Notes under the pieces: generated by a model | Database searches by the model: none | Seen by the model: the letters and a program-made list of their open reading frames with translations, nothing else | Told to the model about the DNA's origin: nothing | Translations under genes and position numbers: made by a program | Assembly: GCA_016165875.1 (NCBI GenBank) | Contig: JABBOT010000007.1 | Span: forward strand, 15,465,441-15,529,440 | Direction: 5' to 3' | Length of the DNA: 64,000 nucleotides | Source of the DNA: Acanthopleura granulata | Taxonomy: Eukaryota; Mollusca; Polyplacophora; Chitonida; Chitonidae | Part shown: piece after piece, positions 10,538 through 21,033 of the stretch | Layout: each line of letters starts with the position of its first letter | How positions within the stretch are numbered: position 1 is the first letter of the stretch

Positions 10538-13500
10538 TCACTGTTTCCGCTTTAATGCTATCACGTGTTCTGTCAAGCTGTCTATCTCCCAATTGCGCTT
10601 CTCCTCAAAGGCTTCAAAGGAGTTGAGCTCTTCCACGGTGCAGACTGACCCTGACGGAGAAACAGAACTATTGGAAAGAAAAGGACTAGAAACGAACTAA
10701 TGCATGAAAACAAGAGTATTGGAAACAAATGGGCTGGATACGAAACTACTGGAAATAAAACAATTGCAAAAAAGGGCTGGAAACGAAACTAATGCAGGGA
10801 AACAAGAATATTGGAAATGAAACTATTGGAAACAAGCCTATTGAAAATGGAAATATTAAAACAAAAACATTAATACAACAAAACATAATATTAATTGAGC
10901 AAGCAGGATGGGGCACCCATTTCCATGGAAATGCCGACCCCAATCCAAAATCAATTGGCCATTATTTTCTTCTAATGTCTGAGTATCAGATTTAACATTA
11001 AAAATGAGCAACCGGTTATATACCTTGGACCCGAACTGCTTTGAGCGAGAAAAGCTCCTCCATTTACTGGGTTATTATAGATTCACTTTTCAATGTTCTT
11101 TTGTGCTCACCATAACCTCATTTTTGTGGGGTCTTTCCCTTTAAGTTAAAAGACAGGAAGTCACAACGTGGACAGACAGAGGGGATTATATACAGTCCTG
11201 CCTGTGGCAGCTAAAACTGAAACCCAGGCGTTAAACTGATCATGTATAGCTTACCGTACAACTGCTGCACATCGTCCAGTGTTGTGGAGTAAGGCGGGCC
11301 TGGAAACAGAGTGATTACACAGAATGCATGTTTATCGATATGTTTAGACTCGTAGGAAGATAAACGTTTCAAATGAAGGCTCTGTTATTTGACACTGCAA
11401 ATGCATGCCGATATCTTGATTGAAAAATGTCATCATCTTTATCTCCACGTGTATAATATAACAATTGTCGTGACACTGTATAACAGAGTACATATCAGTA
11501 CGAAATACATGTTTTTGTCTATTATTTTTAGCAGTACAAAAGAAATCATTTAAACACTGACGACTATTATAAACGCCTGTAGTGTAAGTAATTCTATCTA
11601 TATTAACATCGAAAAGGATGAAACACTGTCCACGAAAATAGTTCGATTTACTTTTCCAATGGAATAATAAAATATTTTTAAAACATCGAATTCTACGTTG
11701 TTCTGCTGCCGAGACAGTGGGTATCAAAACCACCACATCCATATTTTTGGCTTGAAATAGTCCCTGGGAAGGCCTATATGCATTTTAAATGTTGAATTAC
11801 GGCCATACTAGTCTGTGTGCATCTGTAGATGTGAAAATCTCATGTGATGTCACCACTCACAATATGATCAAAGAATTCAAGGTTTCAAGTGCTTTTTAAT
11901 ATGTTAACAAAAAACCACTATTTCTCTATGATAGTGTTTAATGATCTTTCATACTTTCATTTTTGGTGTTTTCTCTGCTTTCAACAAATCCCTGCCTCTT
12001 GTGCTCGGGTGTTGTTCCATTGAGCCATTCCGCTCACGTATCTTCGCATTTGCACTGATCATAACTTAGACCCCTCTGACGTACCTTCGTATTTGGACAG
12101 ATCATAACTCAGATCCCTCTGAGCTACCTTCGTATTTGCACTGATCATAACTTAGACCCCTCTGACGTACCTTCGTATTTGGACAGATCATAACTTAGAC
12201 CCCTCTGACCTACCTTCGTATTTGCACTGATCATAACTTAGACCCCTCTGACGTACCTTCGTATTTGGACAGATCATAACTTAGACCCCTCTGACCTACC
12301 TTCGCATTTGCACTGATCATAACTTAGACCCCTCTGACGTACCTTCGTATTTGGACAGATCATAACTTAGACCCCTCTGACCTACCTTCGTATTTGCACT
12401 GATCATAACTTAGACCCCTCTGACGTACCTTCGTATCTGGACTGACTATAACTCAGACCCCTCTTACGTACCTTCATATTTGGACTGATCATAACTTAGA
12501 CCCCTCTGACGTACCTTCGTATTTGGACTGATCATAAGTCAGAGTGTCCAGCAAGTAAACACAGTCCCTGGACATCAACGACAGCATCAACTGGCTATAT
12601 CTATGCACAAAAAGACGAATGTATGTAATGTAGGTAACGGTCATACCATATAATGCACGTAAAGGCATTACAAGGCCTGCATTCCGGAACATTCTCAGAA
12701 TCTTCTTTTTAAGGTTTTAGTTCATTTAAGGGGATACAAAATCGTCGCAGATTCGCTGGTTTCAGATTTTTTAAAGGAAGTTGAGGCATGACACAGTTAA
12801 TCTAGCGTGATCAAGGCTCGGTGAGTTAACCCTGGAATTCCTATTTCCACTGTCAGCCAATCAGCCTCGACTGTGTATCAGTTTTATTTATTTATTTGAT
12901 TGGTTTTTTACGCCGCATGCTCAAGAATATTTCACTTATACGACAGCGGCCAGCATTATGGTAGGAGGAAACCAGACAGAACCCGGGGGAAACTCACGAC
13001 CATTAACGGTTTACTACCTGATCAATTTTAACATGTTACCTTAGTATGTCGTGCGGTACGAGTGCACTACACCATCACACGAACACCCAAGAGCTTTTGA
13101 CTTTACACATCATACTAGCCTACGCTTTCCTCCATTTATTTGGTGCTTAAAAACACAGAAAACCAATATAAAAGATTAGAGGGTATGAAAACATTGCACC
13201 AAAGAGCAGGTAAAACAAATATTGCTCAGCGGCTTTCCATTTCGCCAAGGTCGGCTTCTTTTCTATCACTTATTCTCGATTAAATAGCTCATCTCAATGG
13301 AAAGAGTACCAACTTTGTTCGGTCAGCCCTGTTGATAGCCACCAGAGAGGCTCTGTCCCAAATACCATCAAACTGTCCTTCGAGATTCCTGTAACATAAA
13401 TCAACTGCTTAATTGCAAGACTACAGGCCTACACATGTTCGATTAGTTCTGTTCATTTATTTATGTATTTATTGGTGTTTTACGCCTTCCTCGAGAACGT

Positions 13501-16500
13501 ATTTCGGTCATCAGCAGGTTTCTGGCGTAACTTCCTGTGCGGAAAACGTTAACATTAACATTAACACCAATATATAGCAGCAAATTTATTCCCATGCGCG
13601 CGCTTGGATACGGTACTGCCTTATGGCTAAACTAAGGGCCGATATAACGGCACGCATTCGGAACATGTTCATCAATGTCAGGATTTAATAAAATATTTTC
13701 GTGAGTATTAGAAGTAATACACTGAATAGGTTAGAAGTAATACTATGATAGTGGCACTACTAAATAAATTAATATGAAAAGAAATTGCTTAAAGATGGTA
13801 ACGAACATTTGGGAAAGAAATCCAAGATCATTGATTTCCTACGAAATTAGTGATGATTTATTGATATACCTGTTAAAACTGAACAGGTCCCCGCAGTACA
13901 GTCGTATTCTGTCATCAAGGCTCTGTGGGAAAGAGGAGAGAGATGGTTAAGAAAATAACACGAAGTTAAACATTTGCCATTCCATATTCCAAAGCAATTT
14001 CAGCTGTTACTGTCTAAACATTTGTAAATACATGTAAGTATTTTTTTTTTCACTTATACGATGGCGGTCAGTTTGACATATAGGCGGAGTAAACCGGACT
14101 GCTCGACGTAAACCGGACAGCTGGACGTAAACCAGGCTGCTCGACGTAAACCGGACAGCTAGACGTAAACCGACTGCTCCACTTTCGTCAAACATTTCTG
14201 TAGTGTTCATGTTCATTGTGGTAAATTGTACGTCACACAGGAGTTGTCCTGCTTTTCTAATTAGTGACCTGAATGAAATATAAAACACTACAATACACAG
14301 GGTAAAACCGGGTCAGTAAGCTAGTTGGCAAAAGGCCACAGGTAACCGGTGAAATCTGGGACCCACTTCCACGAAACTCTCTTGATATTATGAGCACATA
14401 ACTCCCATGGCGACACAATGCCGGTTGCCACAGTAGTTACGTGCTCGTAACGTTACGAGGACTTCGTGCAAGTTGGCCAAGGCGTCTTATGAATTCATGA
14501 CATTCAGGGTTTCATTCATGTAAATTACTAAACAAAAGCAACTTGCGTATCCATGGCTTAAGCGGAATTAAGTTACAAAATGCAGTAAATTTAACAGCCA
14601 TTGGCCTGGAATTATTCAACCACTAAACTGTCAAATTTAACAAACAACTACATGAAAACAATAACTGAAAACTTAACTTGCTCACAATTGCAGCAAATGT
14701 AAAAAAGATAAAAGCATACCTTAAAGAGAGGTCCATCAAATTCAACGATAGTCTCTTTCTTGAACTCAAGCTTCTGTTCTTCGAAGAACTCGTTTATGGC
14801 TTTTTCGGAAACTTCAACTCCCACAACGGTATGGCCTCGGTCGGCCAGCCTGTCTCAGAAAAATTAGGTAAAGTAACTGTACACATAAGTACGTTGAGAA
14901 GTGTATGTCACTAGGACTAAAATGCGAAGATCTCTGCACGTAAATCAATCCATACGTCGGATGAAGTCCCGCTAAGACATGTAGGTTTCGCATTTATTTC
15001 TTCAACGCCACACATTTACATATAATTTCTTGATTCTGGTTAGGAATTACACACAGGTGTTTAGTCAAGCACAGATTGTGGTGTGATTACTGGGACCTAT
15101 AGGTTTACACCCAGCCTGTCATTCAGTCGGTTGGTCCGCTAGTAAGTGCGCCACGAATCACTTTTCCACACTTCTTTCTCTCAAAACGGTTCATATGTAG
15201 TACTGAACTGAAAAATGCCATGTATGTAGGCTTGGGTTTATCGTTGTACTCAACAATTTTCGGCCATATCACAATTAGTGATAATGTCCTTAAGAATGTA
15301 TGTATGCTGTGCCGAAGGCATAGGACTGGACACCCAACCCAGTCACATTACACTGACGCTGGGCCGACCATTCCTGTTTCCTTCCTCTACCAACTCCGTG
15401 CCGATCGCCAAGAGAGGCAGCAACAATCACCGTTTTTAAAGTCTTTGGTATGATCCGGGTTGCCTGACCTCGAGGCGTACGCTATAGCCTCTAGTTCAAA
15501 GATGCTGTCTGAAAATTGGTACATGACTTTGAAGGTAAACTGGTCATACGACTTCAAAATTAAAGTGCATACCTGTAACGACTGGGGAAACGGACAACAT
15601 CTTTTCTCCTCGAGTTACTCAGTAACCAACACAACCTTTTGCCGCTGCTTTGTGATTAAGTTTCACTTGACAGAAAGTTAAACAGTGATTGGCTTCAACC
15701 CTCACAACGGGACATAACTCTGTCATAGTTTATGTAGTTCTCTGACAGTGTACACACTTTTACTGAGAACAAGGCTTAGTAGCATTGTTATTTCGCATAT
15801 ACGCGTGCTTACGTCCCGCCGCAACAGTCGGGTTGAGAAGAGTTGAGTCTTAGGCTTCTGTGTATGCCGAGCTTTACTGTCAACAATGAAAGTTGGGGAA
15901 TCCACAATTTCTCTACGACACAGACTAACCACTAATATTAACACATATACATGTCTATGGATTTGAAGATTTGATAGGAGAAACCTGCCAACATTCCTCT
16001 GCATCTCATTGGTTCCTGATTTCTTACCACGATATGGCTGAAATATTAGGCCATCCTAAAAAAACTGTTTGTGCATGACACAAAATAGGGTCGGTCGGTA
16101 GGGAATTATCTTTTTCTATTCTGGCTCTTCAAAAAGATTGGGATTTTAAACAAATGAACATTGGGAGAAAAATGAAAAAAATTACCAATTTACCAAAAAA
16201 AACTTTTCAGTAGGGCCCTTTTTGAGTGAGTCAGTCGGGTTATGTCCTTCGAAAATATTTTTAAGGATGGCCCGTAGACGTGGCGTTAAGCTATATTCAT
16301 TCATTCTGTATGTTTTGAAACAACAAAGAAACCATTTTTAAGTCTTCGGCCACATACCATTTGATGTCCACCGTCTTCCCGCATAAAGGTACAAAGAGTC
16401 GTGTGTTTTGACGTCCCTTCAACAACGTGTCGATATGCTTCTCCAGTGACCTGTTGTAGACACAAACGCTGTACCATCCAATATACAGCTGGCAGCAAAC

Positions 16501-17038
16501 GTACATACGTGTATACGTAGGTGGACAGTGTCAACACTCAACCGTTTATAAATACATTATTTTTACACCCACATATATGTTTTATGAACGTAGAAGTTGC
16601 TTTGTCTGAGGTTTTGGGACACTTATTACAGAAACTGGAAACAATGTGTTATGCCAGAACAACTGGTAACCATTTTCACAATTAACATTTACCTTTAGGT
16701 AAGATGACCTTTTTGTTATAGAGCTGACGAACAAGTGTACGTATTTATGTACAAAAGTTTTTTTCACGATGCTTGTGAAGTCTAATTTTGGATGAAGGGA
16801 AACAAATGTACGATTAATAAGACATATTGCATGAATGTATTGGTATTTTCGGCCTCCAAAACCGAAATAAGATGAGGTTTAGTTGATCGATTACTTGCTC
16901 ATTAACACTCTCCCTGTGGAATCCTATATCTCGTTTTTCCCATCTCTCCTTCCAGACTTCCAACGATTCCGTTTTCTCCGCCACACCCACTTCTGGGACG
17001 TCATTTCCGGTCTGAGAAGCGTCAGCATCCGATGCCAT
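10538..17038 (-). CDS. TPMT: thiopurine S-methyltransferase-like protein, 8 exons
   Basis: Exons on the minus strand: 16899-17038, 16358-16450, 14720-14849, 13870-13922, 13314-13388, 12515-12600, 11255-11299, 10538-10650. They join in phase to 244 codons (human TPMT has 245). Landmarks: LEVWKERWEKRDIGFHRE near the start, PLCGKTVDIKW (residues 68-78) and HTVVGVEVSE with Glu90 of the SAM site, FDGIWDRASLVAIN, LTYDQSKYEGPPY and FEEKRNWEIDS near the end. The family transfers methyl from SAM to thiols in the cytosol. The start is ATG 17036-17038, in AACATGGC context. Intron 1 appears to use a GC donor (GCAAGT): this keeps phase and gives exactly the family spacing. Exon 6 is followed by a minisatellite made of its own 3' end. 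The introns match human positions where I compared them. The gene is head-to-head with XKR. Confidence 0.93.
12042..12557 (-). repeat. 43-bp minisatellite, 12 units, seeded by TPMT exon 6 and its 5' splice site
   Basis: Units begin (plus strand cttcgtattt) at 12042, 12085, 12128, 12171, 12214, 12257, 12300, 12343, 12386, 12429, 12472 and 12515, all exactly 43 bp apart. The unit at 12515 is the real end of TPMT exon 6 with its donor. On the gene strand every unit keeps AAATACGAAG (or a near match) followed by GTACGT, GTAGGT or, once, GTAGCT. Distal units alternate between two types (gcactgatc and ggacagatc). The units nearest the exon carry the exon's own ggactga version. Confidence 0.95.
12883..13010 (+). 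repeat. SINE family A copy, 3'-truncated
   Basis: It has the head tttatttatttgattggttt, then acgccgcatgctcaagaata, gcggccagcattatgg, and accagacagaacccggggga. It stops at ctcacgaccatta. It lies in TPMT intron 5. Confidence 0.85.
13451..13533 (+). repeat. SINE family A fragment with internal deletion
   Basis: The head (catttatttatgtatttatt, ggtgttttacgcc) joins directly to the distal tcatcagcaggtttctgg segment, so the middle of the element is missing. It lies just upstream of TPMT exon 5 on the gene strand. Confidence 0.7.
14048..14075 (+). repeat. SINE family A short fragment
   Basis: Only tttcacttatacgatggcgg and the next few bases match the family. It abuts a 19-bp tandem array. Confidence 0.6.
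14089..14183 (+). repeat. 19-bp tandem repeat, 5 units, in TPMT intron 3
   Basis: Units begin gtaaacc at 14089, 14108, 14127, 14146 and 14165, exactly 19 bp apart. They alternate between an actgctcgac and an acagctggac type, so the real period is 38 bp. Confidence 0.9.
14345..14480. repeat. palindromic MITE-like element
   Basis: The ends, acccacttccacgaaactct and cgaggacttcgtgcaagttg, are imperfect inverted repeats. The core catggcgac...ggttgcca...gtagttac is also found near 27940-28005, so this is a dispersed family. Confidence 0.55.
15313..15485 (+). repeat. interspersed repeat family B, copy 1
   Basis: It shares a cccaacccagtcacattaca-type start, ttcctgtttcc, a gccaagrgaggyagc motif, tttttaaagtctttggt and a gcgtacgct end with the copy at 19934. 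The function is unknown. The end resembles a tRNA-like SINE in antisense, but I cannot fold it confidently. Confidence 0.7.
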
Positions 17039-18984
17039 GTTTGTCTCGGTTATATAGTTGGAAGGTACAGCACAGTACAAACTGTTCTGGAAAGACGTAT
17101 ATAGGTTGTTTGATGTAAACGCCTGTGCATTCCATCTGAACGTGGATAGTTTATATCTATTAGTTGCTTTTCCATTTTAGACATCATTATTGGAGACCTG
17201 CTTATCTTGTATTATAAGCCGTTCGTTTTTGTTTTGACATGGAGCGATGAGCTACTTGGCCGGTCAGCTCCTAAACAATGAAGGTGAGGCCGCCGAAATT
17301 GTAGCGCGCATGTTTGCGAGTGCCTGTTCTCTAGCAGAAGACACAAGATAAGTGGCTGAGTTGCGAAGCGGCAGAACGCTGGCACTACTCCCGGAAATTA
17401 AATTGCAAGGTTGTATGACTCTACTGGTATAGCGACATCCAAATATCGGGGCGACGGTGGAGTCCACGTGGAACTACGTCAGAACGAGGGCACGACCGGG
17501 CCTTAGAGTCATCTGGCTCTATAAGACCCCATCATGCACACTTAACTTCAGTCAAAAACGTTAACCACTAACTTAGTAATCATACTAATTTAAACGAGGG
17601 CCTTTCGTGTTCTAAAATGTTGCCCTTCTGAGTGACTTTTATCCGTAAGTATCTTCAAAAATAAGCCACGTAGCCATCCACCAATTGGACAGGTTATCCC
17701 TAGCTTACATACGCCCTTACCGACAGCAAAAAATCCTACTGACCAAATCTTTTTTCCCCGTTTTCGACTTTTTAAACCATATTTCACGCCACAACGTCCA
17801 ATTCGGGTCTCCGGACATGCTTGTTTGCGCGAAAGTTAAAGTTGACCTAGATCAAGGTCGTGACCTTAGTCGCCTCGACTGTCTGATATTTGGCCGATAA
17901 TTTTATGATCTGTCATCAACTCTCTCGCTCTTTTGCCTTAAAACTCTTCAATCCACCCGGTCTGTTTAGGAAAAGTTGTCCACAATTGATACAGTTTGAC
18001 AGTTCTTACTTGCCGGCTAGCATATGTGCACCGTTGACCTCTCACGACAAGAAACGGGCTGCTTAAGTCACGTGAACTGTTCTGTGTTGCTAGTACCTGT
18101 GGAAAATATGGTAAAAACTGGCGAAAACGAGTGAAAAAATAAAAGAGTTGTTAAATACTTGGATCAAACCTCTGCTAAATCCCGCCTCTACTATCAGTGT
18201 CGTGTGTTCCACTTTGCGATTCCCAGACAACACAAAATGTCACCATACCTTTTCGATGCTACGTCACCATGTGCTTTCTCGTCGGAACTCGCAGTTATAT
18301 GTATACCCATGTGAAAACTACCCAGGTCATATTGCTTTCGTTCACTCGTATCTTTCCCGCTCTACAGCTCAGCCTAACACTGACCAGGCATGTGAATGCT
18401 GAACTATGACTTGAACTGGCTTGATCTCGACCGAATCACTCGAAATCAGATCATATCTGTTTCGTCGTTTTACGTTCAGCAAACGCATTGTATACGCTTT
18501 TTCCCTTATGGTTACTTTTGGGGCTAGCTTTTCCTTCTACAGGGTATGTGATTACTTTGCTCACTTGGGCATACAACACCATTATCATATCATCCGACAT
18601 ATCTGTACATGTGTAGACAGAAGATTAACACGCCCGCACAGGTGTGTTAACATTAAATTTGTGGAAATAGGAATGGTTGCTTTATATAATTGTGGACCAT
18701 GCGTGTGTCCTGTCAACATGGTGTCAAGGTTTCTGCAACACGCTTCGAAATACACGTGCAGTCAGCTGTGAACCACATCACAATGCCTTTGGGGTGAGGC
18801 AAATGTGGCCCTGTACATGTGTCTTACGTAATCTGTAGCAGACTTCAGAGCTGGATTGCTGATTATAATACCATCTAAATGACATAGTCCTATATAGTAC
18901 AGTGTAAAGTAGTGTTTCAAAGTTCAAGATTTCAACATTTATGTGTGGTATAGGCCTATATATGGAGATGGAAGGTTGCTTTAC

Positions 18985-19240
18985 GTATCTGATTGGTGTT
19001 TTACGTCGCGCACTCAAGAATATTTCACTTATACGACAGTGGCCAGCATTAAGATGGGAAGTAACCAGACGGAGCCCAGCGGAACGCACGATCATAGGTA
19101 CGTTGCTGGCAAGCCTTCCCACCTTCCACCGGAGAGCGCACAAGCATGACGGCTAGATGAATTCACAGCGACCGCACTGGTGAGAGGCACCTGGAACATT
19201 CCGCTAGGCAAGCGCGCTGACTACCCCAGCCACTAGATAG
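18985..19240 (+). repeat. SINE family A, nearly full length
   Basis: It runs from gattggtgttttacgtcgcg through tcaagaatatttcacttata, gtggccagcatta, gagcccagcgg and cacagcgaccgcactggtga to the end ctgactaccccagccacta. This is one of the longest copies, about 255 bp. Confidence 0.88.
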
Positions 19241-19933
19241 TTGATATTCTCACTTATTACAAAAGGCCTATATATTAAAGACACGCCTGACTGAATAAGT
19301 GTAACATATCATAAGCAGTAGATATGATTACATATATATATAGTGCTGCATCATTAATAGGCCTTTTGTTGCATGTATTTATAATTGTCTACGTAATTAT
19401 ATAATTCAGAATAGTTTGCTGATCGAAAATAGAGAGCAATACCACAGCTGTCCATGTCACACCATATCATTGTACCATAGTCAAGAATTCATACATACGC
19501 CAGATAGCTGAAGAATTACTTACATATCTTGTTGTTATATAAAAATGCTATCCGTACATAGTACTGTGTCTCGCGGTTATATTTGGATCTAAAAATTTTT
19601 ACTGCCACGGCACCACGGTTGGAAAACTTACCTGTGTCCCACATGTTCTCAGGGATAAGCTTAATCACTATATATTATTCATATAGATATAACGAATATT
19701 AGACCTACATGAACAAGTATGTATATGTGTCTCTTGCCATTATTTAAAAAAAATCTATAGGCTATATTTTTCTAACAGTGTTAGAAATATGCATGTGTGT
19801 ATAGCCGGCCTTTTATGTCGTACAAAACTTCAGTTGTATGACGACGAGGAATCCTTAGAATGTATGTATACGTATATAAACATATACTGTATATTCTTGT
19901 AGCAGGACGAGTCCAGGCCACGACTGGAACATC

Positions 19934-20125
19934 ATGCAGAAGCCATCGGGCATGACACCCCACCCAATCACATCACACTGACACAAGGCCAACCAATCCT
20001 GTTTCCCTGTTCTATAACCTCTCAGTTTTGAGCGCCAAGGGAGGTAGCGACAAGTGCCACTTTTAAAGTCTTTGGTCTGATCCGACCTGGCAGCGGACGC
20101 TCTGACAACTAGGCCACTGAGGCGA
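19934..20125 (+). repeat. interspersed repeat family B, copy 2
   Basis: Homologous over its length to 15313-15485. It ends with gcggacgctctgacaactag and gccactgaggcg. Confidence 0.7.
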
Positions 20126-20977
20126 TCGTGTTAGAAATACAAGTTAAGAATTATATTTTAATATATTGCGTCCACATAGCAGTTAATTAGGTCTATAAGG
20201 TAAGTACATTTATAACGGTCATTTCTGTCCGGAGCGGAACAAAATTTTGTCAACTGCGATTGAATTAAAGCAATATTTTGTTAGATGTAGCAGGGTAGCT
20301 AGGAACAAATGAATAAGGACCAAGAAAAACAGAAACAAACAAGCAAAAATAAGAATGAGGAAAACGTAATGTAACTACACAAAAATAGACATAACCTGAG
20401 AACGACACTAATCTACATCAGTACGGCCTACAGGGCAGCAACCTGATGCAAGCAATCAAAGTCATTAAAAGAGGCATCTGGGAGAAACAGGCAAACAAAC
20501 ACATTTGTTTCGGTGCGAGAGGTATGTCAAGAACCTAAAATATCGTAATGTTGACATTTATAATAACGGGTTCTCAGCTAACTGAAACTTACGCTGTTTT
20601 AACTTTCACAGAATAAATGGAGGACAACCGCAGTGGTGCATGATGATGCATGGGTATTTATACATATGGATTACTGGCATATATACTGAGAAATTGGCTA
20701 CTCTCCAGCTAGTTTGAACCCCACTGGCTCCCGGTCTAATACTGGAGTTATTAAAATATTTAGATTGTGCAACACGTACTGTTGAGGAAATAGCTTGCAA
20801 TTAACCATCCTAACATTACCAAGTAAAATATTATTTCTCAGATCTAAATTATTCTGCAAAGTTTGTAAAAGCTTATATAGCCATAACGGTTGTCTCCGCG
20901 TGCCACTCCCGCCCACATGGCCTACGCCATAGGCTGAATAACAAATGTGCGAGTCTCGTATAGTGTACAAAAACCCA

Positions 20978-20985
20978 TGACGTCA
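20978..20985 (+). promoter_or_regulatory. palindromic CRE-like site upstream of XKR
   Basis: A perfect TGACGTCA lies 49 bp upstream of the XKR start codon. This is the full CREB/ATF consensus. Its position in a presumed 5' UTR or core promoter makes it plausible, but the site is short and could be chance. Confidence 0.4.
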
Positions 20986-21033
20986 TCAGATTTTGTTCAT
21001 TTGCCTGTAAATCAATGTTGACAGCGCGGAGAC

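Larger units (their letters stand above)
17039..20977. other. region between the divergent TPMT and XKR genes
   Basis: No protein gene was recognised. The short frames at 17264, 18421 and 18778 show no domain. Sequence next to TPMT exon 1 presumably includes its promoter, but no clear TATA or initiator stands out. Two dispersed repeats (18985-19240 and 19934-20125) are annotated separately. Confidence 0.5.

Noticed and set aside
11344..11742. 132-codon minus-strand ORF in TPMT intron 6
   Set aside because: No similarity to any domain. It lies between two well-supported TPMT exons and is open by chance.
12042..12557. CRISPR array
   Set aside because: Units are contiguous with no unique spacers, the DNA is animal, and the unit matches TPMT exon 6.
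14678..14914. Plus-strand ORF of 78 codons
   Set aside because: It is antisense to TPMT exon 3 (14720-14849), whose reading is supported by family similarity and phase.
18421..18771. 116-codon plus-strand ORF
   Set aside because: No recognisable domain, and composition like its surroundings.
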